Shown here: positions 9,368-19,916 of the stretch, in pieces
Position numbering within the stretch: position 1 is the first letter of the stretch
How the letters are laid out: each line of letters opens with the position of its first letter
Source: Trichosporon coremiiforme
Lineage: Eukaryota > Basidiomycota > Tremellomycetes > Trichosporonales > Trichosporonaceae
NCBI GenBank assembly: GCA_039545355.1
Contig: BCJJ01000015.1
Span: 868,001-932,000 of the forward strand
DNA: 64,000 bases
Direction: 5' to 3'
The notes under the pieces: model-generated
What the model saw: the letters and a program-made list of their open reading frames with translations, nothing else
Told to the model about the DNA's origin: nothing
Databases searched by the model: none
Translations under genes and position numbers: made by a program

Positions 9368-9839
9368 GCGATCGGTGCGAGCGGCTGCCCAGGCAAGCTA
9401 TTAAGTCATTAGACATGATCTATTACGATACGATACGATATGCGATTACAGGCCCGCAATACTAAGGTCAGCGAGCTGCAGAAGAAACCGGGGTCAGTCA
9501 GATGTGAGCGAGGTACGCCGCTGTACCACGGCGCTTTCTGGGGTCAGCCCGACTCAAGTCAGTTCTAAGATTGGGATATGGAAAGTATCTCCACGCCCGA
9601 CAGTCGTGAGCAGTGCTCTGGCCGTAGTTCGATGGCAGGTATTGCAGTACTCAGAACTCACGAACTGCGAGGCTGCCTTTCGTCGACCGTTGTGTCATCA
9701 TCTTACGTAAACAGGTCATCGGAACGGAGAGTCCGGACACTCCGCGCATCACGATCTCAGGGTCGTCTTCACGCGACGCGTCTTGAGCTCGACCGACTTT
9801 CGAGCCCCCCTCAACAATAACACCAGCACCTACGGCACC
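9368..9839. other. Intergenic / CTF8 promoter region
   Basis: Includes a short GATACGATACGATA repeat near 9427-9440. No gene was recognised between the tail remnant and CTF8. Confidence 0.5.
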
Positions 9840-10771
9840 ATGCGTATCCACCTCCCCCTCGAACCGAAGCATTTTACATCGAACCCCTCTGGCCCGCTCG
9901 CCAAGATTGGTGGTGACCTCGTCCTCATCGAGCTCCAGGGCCGCATTGAGGTCGAGGGCGACACGGCGAACAGCGTCATCGGCGTGCTCGGTCTGGACCG
10001 GCCGGTGAGTACCTTCACTCGCACACTGGCTTTCTTGTCGAACGATTGATGTTCGTGGAATGTACAGAATTGTGGAGTGCCGTTCATGTGAAGCTAGAAT
10101 GATGCTGGTAGCTGACGACAGGACCGCCCCACACTCCATATCGGCCAGCACCACCTTCTTCACGGCAAGATGGCGACGCTCCCGCGCCCGTACGCCGTGA
10201 TCCGACGCGCGGTATCGACAGAGGCGAACATAGAAGGCGACGCGGCAGACGAGGAGAGCGACGCAGAGCGCGAGGCGGAGCACGAAGCTCTGACTTCCTC
10301 GCCCCTTGCGCCGAAGAAGATGAAACTGCACTCCTCCACTGCGGCCGAGGAGGAGGAAGACGATCCCCCCCTGTTTCCGGAGATGGTGACGCCGAAACGT
10401 GGCCCGAGGGACTTGCCTCCGTCGTCTCCGCCGGCGCCCTCGAGCCAGGGGCCCGAGTATTCGTCGGATCTGAGCTCACCCATGCAGGGCATGGACGCGT
10501 GGGGCTTCCCGCGTCGACCGGAGAGCGATGATGAGGACGGGGATGAGGAGGCCCGCCAGGAGAGGAAAGAGGGGAGGAGGGAGAGGGAGAGGAAGCGCAG
10601 AAGGGCGAACAGGTCCCCGAGGAAGAGGGCGAGACACTACGAGGTCGTCGCTGTCGTGCGCAAGAAGATCGTCTTCAGCTTACGGTGAGTTTCCAGCAGA
10701 CGAGGAGTCGCGCTTGAAGCTGACATGACAGACCGGAACCGCTTGTCGCTGCGACGGAGCTGCCTGAATGA
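9840..10771 (+). CDS. CTF8: Ctf8, subunit of the Ctf18 replication factor C-like clamp loader
   Basis: Exons 9840-10004, 10122-10684 and 10732-10771 give 255 residues. Ctf8 joins Dcc1 and Ctf18 in an alternative RFC that loads or unloads PCNA and supports sister chromatid cohesion. Family features are seen in order: LVLIELQGRIE and GVLGL in exon 1, TLHIGQHHLLHGK and PRPYAVIRR at the start of exon 2, and YEVVAVVRKKIVFS continuing to RPEPL across the last intron. Between them is an acidic and basic low-complexity insert of about 120 residues, so the protein is long for the family. Exon 1 ends LDRP and exon 2 begins DRPT, a small duplication at the junction. Both introns have CTGAC branch sites. 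Confidence 0.9.
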
Positions 10772-12700
10772 TTGCGGAGGTGAGTCGAGGACAAGTGCGA
10801 GGCGTAGCTGTGAGAAAGTCGACAAAGCTGATGATCCAGTCCGCCGCAAAAGCCGGAGCAAGAAGTGCCAACTGAGTAGCGACTAGGTGGTGAGTGGGAG
10901 CCATTGACCGGAAAGTAGCTGCAATCTCGCCTGAAGCTAACGGGTCAGACCCGCTTGGAGCTGTCGAAAGAGATCGGAGGGACGGATTCACGGCTAGACT
11001 GTATGTATGTAAACGCTTGTATAAGCTTGAGCGAGACACGGCCGCGGGCTATGCACATTGGCTGCGGCGTCAAACTAGTGCTGCGGCCCGTCACCTATGC
11101 GCGCCATGCCTTATAGTGTGTGCGGATCGGCGAGTTCAACGCAGCAGCAGGCCTCGTAGATTCTCCACCGACGCTACGGAGGTCTGGGCGTGAGATCTCA
11201 GTATCGTCGTAGTGCGACTTGTAATGTCGGCACAGCGTCCACCCGCAGCCAGCCGTTGTAATGTACAAAGAGCCAGCCGCGACTTAGTCTACCTGGTCCA
11301 AACTGCATGTTTGGGCGCCTTCATCCTCGCTCGAGCCATTCCGGCCGATCGGAAACATGCTCGGATCAGGCAAGCCTGCGTACGACGCTGGTCCACCTAG
11401 GGACCTCTTCAACGAGCCCCGCCAAGCCGCTGCGCCTTCTGCGTGCGTACTCTCTGCATTCCCGCTGGCCATTTGCAGAATACTCGCTGTTCGCTCGTGC
11501 CGGTGCTGCGGCCCCTGTTCCAGCTGGCGGCTCTGTGCCCGTACGACCCGCATGCAATCGCAATTCCGGGTCGAGCAGATTGCGCGCAATTAGGAATAGC
11601 CTGAAAGGGTAGGCGAGTAGGCATAACACATGTCCCGCGGCTTGGTGCAGTTACGTACGTACGACGCTCATGCTGACTGCCTTTGGCCTCAGCATAGCTG
11701 CAGCTGGGATTGGCGCATCTGTCTGCGGTGAGACACAGTGTTCTCCAAACTGACACACCCCGCCCAGCTGATACCCTCTTCGTGCTCACCCTATTCCTAG
11801 CACCTCAGTCGAGCTCATGTAGTGCAGACCCAGCCTCTAGAGTATGGCAGCCGCGGCCGCGCGGCCTCCTGTCTCCGCGTCAGTCTTGTGACGCCGTGTG
11901 TGACCTGTCTACGACCCATGACGAGCGAGGTCCCGTGCGGCCTGGTCTCCAAGCTTTGACGCTGCGCTCGCTGTTCTCTCCCATTACGGTCCTTCCGGTC
12001 CTTCCGGTCCTTCTCGCACACATCAAGCGCAACATCATCAAGGTTTGCAGAGCGCAGCTTATTCTGTGCCGTCTTTCTTAACCCCCTGGGGTCACAGGGG
12101 CGTGTCAGGCGGAACACCCAAGTCACGAGTCTCAGCGCCGTTTCATGTCGCGTCAGGAACCGAGTGCTTGTTCGTCACGGAAGACCCGGATGGCCAAGTT
12201 GGGCCGGCGGCCTGTCGGCTGACCTCAACAAGAGTGGTGGGCCGAAAGCAAACCGACAACAAGCGCAACAAGGTACAGAGCCTGCGCATAAGGTTCGCCG
12301 GGAACCGAGACAGTTCTCATCGCTGACGTCCGCGCTGGTTCGGGCTGCGCGAGTGTTCGAGTGCTGGTCGAGCGCATCGAGTCTGAGGCGACACAGAGTG
12401 GTGCTTGTGCTTGTCGCTGGCCAGCGCGCCAGGCCAAGGCGAGCCATGTTCCGTCAGACCAGCTGAGCTTGTCATGTTTCGAGTGCAACTCTTTTAGCCC
12501 GCTCCGACGTTCCGTCCACTTCCCACTTGTTCCCATCCAGACTCTGGACACTCTGGACACTCTGGACACTCTGGACACTCTGGACACTCTGGACGTTGGA
12601 CGTCACTCCCACACGACGTGTGGGTGATGTTGGCATCCGACTCATTCCCACATCACTTGAGCTCACCGCGCCACCACCGACGACGGTATCCAGCGACACG
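10772..12700. other. Intergenic, about 1.9 kb, no gene recognised
   Basis: Only short open frames with no recognisable protein. It contains a three-unit 9-bp repeat (GGTCCTTCC type) at about 11988-12013 and the six-unit repeat at 12541-12594. It is likely the promoter region of family member 2. Confidence 0.5.
12541..12594. repeat. Tandem repeat, 9-bp unit x6
   Basis: ACTCTGGAC is repeated six times without error, about 105 bp before the ATG of family member 2. The unit is a multiple of three and the frame leading into the gene is open across it, but the signal peptide begins at 12701, so it is taken as 5' leader or promoter DNA. Confidence 0.95.
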
Positions 12701-14984
12701 ATGCGGCACCTCCGACATCTAGTGCTGGCGCTGACCCTCGGCGGTCTCGGAGGTGGTCTCGGAGGTTATCTCGGAGTGAACGCGGGGGAGCACCTCCCGA
12801 CACCCAACGTCGAGTTCAACCTCACCCTCGCGATCGCGGACACGTCTGTCGCCGTGGGCCCTCCCTCCTGGTCGACAACATACAGCAACTTGAACAACGG
12901 CACGGCCGTCGAGCCGGGCACACCTGGCATCGGGCAGCCGGGGCTGATCCGAAACGGGTCGGCGCCGTATCCAACGCTCCGGCTGCCTGGAGGATTGACG
13001 GCAGCCTATATCTACGGAAAGCCCGAGGGCGTATCGCGCGTCAAGTTCCGCTACGCCGGGGACGAGAGCGAGGTCGATGTACCCGCTTCGAGCGAGGCGG
13101 GGATGTTTGCGAAGATTGAGGGTCTGAAGTGGTTCAAACGCACGCCGGAAGGAGAGTATGGCAACGTCGAGGTCGTCCTCGAGGGTCCCGGGGGAGAGCC
13201 GCTCGCGCCGGAGGCTAAGCCGACGATTGAGCGCGTCGTCATCACGACCGGCATCATGTCGCAGGGGTGGGTCTCATCTGTGCCTTGAAGTGCTGACGAG
13301 GGCAGGAAGACCATCGCAGACGCGAAGATGACGACCTGGCCGCTTCTCAACAACTACATGTTCGACACGCGGGGCGGCGCGCTCCGGTTCGAGAACGGCA
13401 CCTCAGCTCTAGGTACGACAGCCGCGAACTGGACGCTCTCGTACGAGTACGCCTTCAGCGTGACTGGCCAAGGGGACTGGGGCGTGTTCAAGCTCGACGG
13501 GCCAACGTTCGCCGTCGCGCCAAAGGGCGCTTCTCTCCATGTCGTCGTTCCCCCGAATTCAAGCTGGATCGGAGTGAACGCGACGCGCGGGCCCTCATTC
13601 GGCGAACTTCAAATCAAAGAGGGCGTCAAGATTGACGGGTACGAGCCGCAGACGGTCGGCACCAAGGACACGGCGTATGGCAAGGACCAGCTCGTGTGGT
13701 TCCGATCCCTCGACCCGCGCGTGCAGTACAATCTGACCCTGTTCCCGAGTTTGCTGGATGAGAAGTCGGTTGTCGGTATTAACAGCATTACGTTCTACTC
13801 TGGCCTGGGCGACGGGGAGTATCCTGACCCTAATGCGAAGGACGACACGGACAAGGACGGAGACGGGAAGGCCGGTCAGACGAACGACGCAGCGTCTAAA
13901 GCTGACTCGGCACCCAAGAAGTCGAAGAGCGACGCGGGTGCTATCGCCGGTGGTGTCGTTGGCGGCGTCGTCGGCTTGCTTCTTCTGATTTTGCTACTGT
14001 GGTGCTGCATGCGCCGCCGACGACGACGGGACGAGTAAGTCTCCCTTTGCTTCTAGTACTGACCTCAGATCCCACTCACATGTCACATCCTACTTCGGCT
14101 CGCCCGTGACGCGGCACGCGTCTGGCCCGACGGCATCTCAGTTAGCTACGATCAAATCGAACTCGTACACGCCTCACGGATACGGAGGGGCATACGAGCC
14201 GCTTCCGCAACACTCGCACTCGCACTCGCACTCCCAGCACTCGTACCCTTTCGCGGGGTACGAGCTGTATGAGCCATGGGGCACGGGCAGTCTGCGCAGC
14301 GAGTCCGCCCTCGCGGTCAACAGTGGCAGCGACGTCGGCGCTAACACGGTCACGGCTACCGGCGGTGCGCCGGTCGGCGGGGCCAACCTCGAGCGCAAGG
14401 CTAGTATCAGGAAGAGGGGCGGCATGCCGTGGCCCCTGGTCACACGGGGGAGCCAGAAGAGCAAGAGCTCGAAGGGATCCCACAACACGAGGGGCACACA
14501 TGGGACGGAGAAGACGGGGAAGACGGAGAAAACGGGGCAAACGGGAAAGACGGAGAAGACGGATGCGACCCGCAACCGCAGTGACAGACGCGACAGGCGA
14601 GTAACCCGCGACACAAACCACAGCCAGCAGAAGAGCGACAGCAGCTGCTCAAACCGCAGCGGCTCGCCGACGGGGCACTCCGTTCCGTGGGGCCTGCAAG
14701 CGCAGGGGAAGGGGGACACGCTGCGTACCCACTCCACGCCGTCCACAGTCAGCGTCCCGCTCAGTGCCGTCGGTGTGCCGAGTGGCCAGTCCGGCCCTGC
14801 ACCATGGCAGGACGTGCCCCGCGCAACAGATGTGGGCTCAGTCACGGAGGAGGACCTGATGGACCCCCCGCTATGCGATCCGGCGTGGAGCGAGAGGCCC
14901 CACGCCCAGCGTGCGCGGAGCCAGGATCCCCGCTCCCACAGGCTGCATGTCGGGGAGAACTCGGCGCACCGACACACCAACTAA
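12701..14984 (+). CDS. Single-pass membrane glycoprotein, family member 2 (long tail)
   Basis: Exons 12701-13266, 13306-14034 and 14069-14984 give 736 residues. A hydrophobic, glycine-rich N-terminus (GGLGGGLGGYLG) acts as signal peptide. The ectodomain carries the family segments VEFNLT, AAYIYG, VVITTGI, SWIGVNATRGP, LVWFRSLDP and NSITFYSG, with several N-X-S/T sequons. The transmembrane helix (about 400-424) starts GAIAGGVVGG and ends in RRRRRRD. Exon 3 adds a 305-residue tail rich in H-S, T-E-K-T-G and S, with DPPLCDPAW near the end. The last donor, GTAAGT, carries an in-frame TAA, so unspliced RNA would encode a form that stops two codons after the basic cluster. Intron 1 has the same position and phase as in the paralogues. 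Function is unknown; a cell-surface role is inferred from topology only. Confidence 0.82.
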
Positions 14985-15701
14985 GTTTTGTATGGGGGCG
15001 ATAGTCATTCTTTCATAGTATTTCTAGGACACTGGGTTAGTTTTTGTATCAGTGTATGCTACTTCATGAGTGATGCGGGTTCTGTTCCGTTATTCCGTCT
15101 TCTTGTAGTGTCGCAGCTCGACCGGACCCGTCGCTGGCACATCGAGTTGTAGGAAAGGTGAGGCGATCAGTCGCGTAACAGGTACAGTACGGCGCAGTCG
15201 TGACTGTCCTTTCCGCGACTCCTCTCTGCGAGCCTGCAGTCAAGTCGTCAGTCTAACCTGGACATTGGACTTGCAAGATCTCGCTGGGCATCGCGTCGCG
15301 CAGAGCATCCCGTCGAGTATGAGTATCGGAAAGAGTCCGGCGCCAACCGTGGGAGACCCTCGCCACCGTCGATCGTTGCCGATCACTGCGTCATCGCATC
15401 CTGCATCTTGACTCCTGACCTCGATAGAAGTGGGCGATGAGCAGAGCACCAAACACACCAAACACCTGTGCAGACACAATCTGTTCGTGTCCGTAAGTGC
15501 ATGCATCGGAAAGACCGAGAGCTAGTCTTTACGCGCTGACGCAAGACAACGCTAGCAAGTCACTAGACTAGTCCGGATCTCCTCGGCGACGGGCGTGGTC
15601 ACGTTGTCACCGTTCACCGTCATGCTTTTTTTGTCCCGAGGTCCCGAGATCTTTACGCTTCATCAATCTCGCGCTTCACAAAACCCTTAGCACTTATCGC
15701 G
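14985..15701. other. Intergenic, about 0.7 kb
   Basis: 3' flank of family member 2 and 5' flank of the small membrane protein. No further feature was recognised. Confidence 0.5.
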
Positions 15702-16175
15702 ATGCCGGCGCGGTGGCAGCTACATCGTTTGGCTCAGTCTCGTACGTCCTCCTGCTCTCCCAGCTTGAGTGCAACCTCCTCTAGCTAACCCGCAGTCCCC
15801 GACGCGCTGACAACTTCGCTCCTCTTCCTCTCTCTGGGCATCATCTTTCGCCTCCTCCTCCCTCATCTCTTCCCGTCCTGCTCCACGACCTGCCACAGCG
15901 TCTTCAGTCTTTCAAACTTCCTCTGGGCCGCGAACGTGATCCGTCTCCTCTCCCGCGCCCCTTTCGCTGGGCCATGGCGCAGCGCGTTCGCATTCGTACT
16001 CCAGGAACTGCCCAACATGCTGCTCGGCACGATGTGCGCTCTCTTCCTGCTGAAGGTCGGCGAACTCGTCGAGATCGCGAGCGTGCTTGGGTTCGGATAT
16101 GTCCCCAGCTTGCTGTATCGCGATTTCAGGGATGACTGGGGGCTGTACAAGTTGTCGACCGAGGCGAGGATGTAG
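15702..16175 (+). CDS. Small multi-pass membrane protein, unknown
   Basis: Exons 15702-15741 and 15796-16175 give 139 residues. The first exon encodes 13 residues plus one base; the intron (GTACGT donor, GCTAAC branch, CGCAG acceptor) joins it in frame to a region open to the stop. The product has a hydrophobic stretch at about 18-38 (SLLFLSLGIIFRLLLP), a second around 50-65, and a longer one near 80-115 (LLGTMCALFLLKVGEL). The C-terminus is soluble and charged. I do not recognise the family. The coding assignment rests on splice sites plus frame continuity, so it is moderate. The stop is 226 bp from the convergent PPT1 stop. Confidence 0.55.
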
Positions 16176-16401
16176 ACTGCGAAGTCGAGGGGGGTCATGT
16201 GTCTCTGCATCTCATTCTTTTGTGAGTTGTACGGATAGGTGCCCACTGGCGGCGAGTTTGTAGCTATGGTTCGTGATGCATCTGTCTCTATACTGCCTCC
16301 TATGCTCCCTCCCCTGGCTCCAAGATATTACGTCCCTCTCCCTTTCCCGCTCCTCCTCCCTCCTCAATCGCTCGCTCCGCTCCGCTGCGCGCTCGCTACG
16401 C

Positions 16402-18912
16402 CTAAGCCATGAACCCGAATCCCTGGCTGTAAGCCATAGGCTTCATGTCCGGATGAGGCACAGCCGAGAACTGATGGTAGCTGAGCGTTCCATCGTCCTG
16501 CATGCGGACGTACGCGGCCTGGTTACCCGTCGAGTCGCAGTAGTTGGGGCACGAGAACGTGGTGATGCACAGCCCGTCGTGCTCGATAGCGTACCCGTCC
16601 TGCCGGACCTCGTGCGAGCGGATGACGGCCGTGACCTCGTTCAGCTCGCACCACCGCCGCGTCACGTCGGGGCCGAAACCGAGCCCGACACCGCGCTTGC
16701 TCGGCCCGCGGCCTGGCATCTCTTGCGGGTCCGTCCACAGGAGCTGGTTGGTCGTCAGTACACACTCCCTTCTCTCCTCCATCTCTGTTCTTCTCCCTCA
16801 AGACATAAGGGAGCCAGCCAATTGAGGCTCGCCCGTCCCGCCCGCTAGCCCGCTCACAGCGGCTACTCACCTCGCACATAAGCCCCTCCTGTCCCGGCTG
16901 CCGTCCATACCGGTCAATAGCCTTGACCTCGTCGAGCTTGACGCCGTCCTTGCTGACGGGCGGTCCGCCGTGCACGACAAAGTATCGCTTGCGCCCTTCG
17001 TGCAGGATCGCGGGCTGCGAGCCCTCGCTCTTGAGGCTGCGCGGGGGCTGCGACGCAGAAACGAGCGTCGCGAGGGGAACTGCGTGTCAGCCGAGTTCTC
17101 TGTGTGGCTGGCCACTCTCGTTATTGGCAGTCACTCGTGACCTAGCGCCTTCGCAGCCTTCGCAAGCAGGCGCCGGTCGCTCGTCACATGATACTTACGC
17201 GCCGTAAACACATCCGCGAACAGCTGGTACGTCATCTCGCCGTGCTTGGCCTTGCACTCGCCCTCGAAACCGTAGACCTTGTTCATGTCTGCCGTCTCGT
17301 GGTTGCCGCGGTTCAGGAACACGCGCTCGGGGTACAGCCACTTGTACGCGAAGAGGGTCAGCACGACCTCGACGGACCACGAGCCGCGGTCGACAAAGTC
17401 GCCGTTGAAGACGACCATGTGGTCGTCGCTTGGCGGCTTGATGATGCTGAGGAGGTTGTGCAGGTCGTAGAACTGGCCGTGCGCTGGGGGTCAGCTGATG
17501 TATCCAGATGAAGCTGAGGTTCTGGGCTGAAACTGAGGGGGGAGCAGAGGTTCCTCGGCGCCGGAACTCCCGAGCACCGTACACCCTCCCTCCGAGTCCG
17601 AGCCCTCGAGCTCCTCAGGCCCCTCGGGTTACTCACTGTCGCCGACAATGTCGCACGTGACGCCCTTCGGCACCTCGATCTCGACGAGGGACGCCTCAGC
17701 GTCGACCACGCTCTTCACGCCAAGAATGATCTCCCACACAATACGTTTCGGCATCTTGCCCCCGTTCTTGAACGTCTCGACCATGGCCTCGACAAACTCC
17801 TTCGTCGGCGTGTAGCGCGCTTTCGGGTCGTCCGGGACAATGGGCAGCGTCACGTTGTGCGGGTTGTCGAGCGCGCAGGCGCCGTCCGCGATCGAGCGCA
17901 GGCAGCGCGTACTCGCGCGCTCCGTCTCCCCGACTGCGATGGCCTGGCTGTTAGCGTTTTGGAACGGGCCGAACTCCTCGCTCCAGTCGAACACGATGGC
18001 GAACGGGGTCGCGGGTGGAGAGGACATGACTGCTGTGGCCATTTTGAACAGCCTGAGAGAGAGGAGTAGCGTGCTGGAACTCAAGACGAAAAGGACGCGA
18101 TCGCAAGACTCCATAGCTCATCTCCCAGAGGCGCAGCACGGGCCAACGAGCACGGCTCAGACGCCAGCGGACCCTTGCGCCCCGCATCTCCCCCAGCATT
18201 GTCTCCCCGATATAGACCCGTAGCCCGCAGTTTCGAGCTGGGTGCAGCCTGCGGCTGCAGCAGCTGCAGTTTACTCACCTTCTCAAACTCGATGCGGCGG
18301 ATGAGCTTCGTGGTGGCGACGAGCTGCTCGCGCACGGTGCGGTTTCCGGGCTCAATCTCGAGCGCCTTCTTAAAGTCGGGCACGGCCTGTTTCGGCCTGA
18401 GGATGGCGAGCGCGCTGACGCCGCGGCGGTAGTAGGCCTTGGCGTAGTCGGGTTTCAGTTCGATAGCCTTGCTCGCGTCGGCGATGGCGGCGCCGTGCTC
18501 CTCCATCTTGGCCTTGGACATGGCACGGTTGTTCCAGAACGTCGGCTCGGTCGGGTCCAGTCGCAGCGCCTGGGTGTAGAGCTCGATCGAGGTGCCAAAG
18601 TCCTTCTTCCCGAACGCGGCGTTCGCCTTGGCCTTCAGCTGAAGCGCCTCGGCCTTCTCGGCCTCGGTCGGGACACGGGACTCGTCGATGTCGTCAAGCT
18701 CCGAGTCGGACGTCACTGGGGTTAGCTGGGAAGCGCCGGAAAGCGGAAAGCTCACGAGACAGGTCCTCGAGCTCCTGGGCCGAGAGCATGGGGGAGGGGA
18801 AAGGGGTGATGTCGTCCTCGAGGAGAGAGGGTTGGGATGAGCTCGGGCTCGGGCTCGACGAGCCGGCGATGCCGGCGGCGGCGTTGCGGAGGGCGTCGTC
18901 GTCAACTGTCAT
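16402..18912 (-). CDS. PPT1: Serine/threonine protein phosphatase 5 (TPR-PP5)
   Basis: Exons 18912-18756, 18715-18279, 17943-17637, 17483-17199, 17079-16871 and 16743-16402 give 578 residues. PP5 dephosphorylates Hsp90-associated clients and co-chaperones. Three TPR repeats lie at about 70-180 (AKANAAFGKKDF, WNNRAMSKAKM, YYRRGVSALA). They are followed by the PPP catalytic core with GDTHGQF, GDFVDRGSWS, RGNHET, HGG, and RSHEVRQDGY near the C-terminus, ending KPMAYSQGFGFMA. Every exon junction preserves frame and family sequence. Intron 2 (17944-18278, 335 nt) is unusually long, and its last 170 nt stay open in frame with exon 3 from an internal ATG. The gene is divergent from the GOST gene, about 1 kb away. 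Confidence 0.95.
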
Positions 18913-19454
18913 GTCTTTCGTGGTGAAGAGAGTGGTGTGGACTAGAGAGGTCGTCCGAGGAGAAAGACAAGTGAGCGAGCCCGAAGTCGGTGATGATGGG
19001 CTCGAAAAGTCGGCCAGGCACGTTACAACGCCAGGTTGGGCTGGGCCCTCTCTGACCCCCCCCTGCCGCAAAGTGGCCAAGCCTCCACCGGTCCGAGGGC
19101 CCCGAGTGAGTGCAGTCGTGTGAGCGGACCATCGCATGCAGCGATGACGGCTAGAATGATAGAGAAGCGGGCAAGTTGAGTGCATGTCAGACCACACCCG
19201 GAGTCGTGTGAGGCAGGACTGACAGAGCCATCCATATTAGTCTCTGGGTGTGTGCTTCTCCAGGCGTCTCAGCCGCGTCAACCGCACGACGATTTGCACT
19301 TGACGTTTCATGTTGCGAGGTGCATCACATTCAGCCTCATCCTGATTTTCCGGATCGCCTCAGCACATCTGTCGCGGACTTGCTTCGACGCTGCAACCGG
19401 AGCAAGTTGAGAGCTATGCAAGAAATGAGTAGACAGCGAAACCGCGAGGCAGAC

Positions 19455-19503
19455 GCTTGTGCAGGCTTGTGCAGGCTTATGCAGGCTTATGCAGGCTTAT
19501 GCA
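19455..19503. repeat. Tandem repeat, 10-bp unit
   Basis: GCAGGCTTGT / GCAGGCTTAT repeated four times, plus partial units on both edges. One helical turn per unit; no function can be inferred. Confidence 0.9.
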
Positions 19504-19706
19504 TGCGGGCTAGACAAGAGGGTTGCCCAAAGGCGGGCAGGTATAAGGGGCGGCGCCCACGTGGTTCCCGCTGTATTAGCGCCTGCCCCTGTGGTCCCCC
19601 CCTGTGATCCTTAGCTGCGTATACGAGCTGCGCGTCCTGTATGTATCCTGCAGTGACACCCAAGAAATGTCCCTCCCCGTCGTCAGCGACAACGCCACTG
19701 CCATCA

Positions 19707-19737
19707 TCTCTTCTCTCTCTCTCTCTCTCTCTCTCTT
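19707..19737. repeat. CT microsatellite
   Basis: Near-perfect CT dinucleotide run about 180 bp upstream of the GOST gene ATG. Pyrimidine-rich tracts are common in fungal promoters and 5' leaders. Confidence 0.9.
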
Positions 19738-19916
19738 ACGACAACTCACGAACAAAGTCTCTCCCACCCTCTACACTCCTTGGCCCCTGCTTATCCTCTG
19801 TATACTTTGTCCCCACCCACACACCCGCGCACGCACCCTCGCTCCCATCACCGACGTCGCCTCCCGAGCTCCCCCCCTCCACCGACACCCGGAGTGCCCC
19901 TCCACCCACCTTCATC

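Larger units (their letters stand above)
18913..19916. other. Intergenic region between PPT1 and GOST gene
   Basis: About 1 kb divergent promoter region. It contains a 10-bp tandem repeat (19455-19503) and a CT microsatellite (19707-19737). No gene was recognised. Confidence 0.55.
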
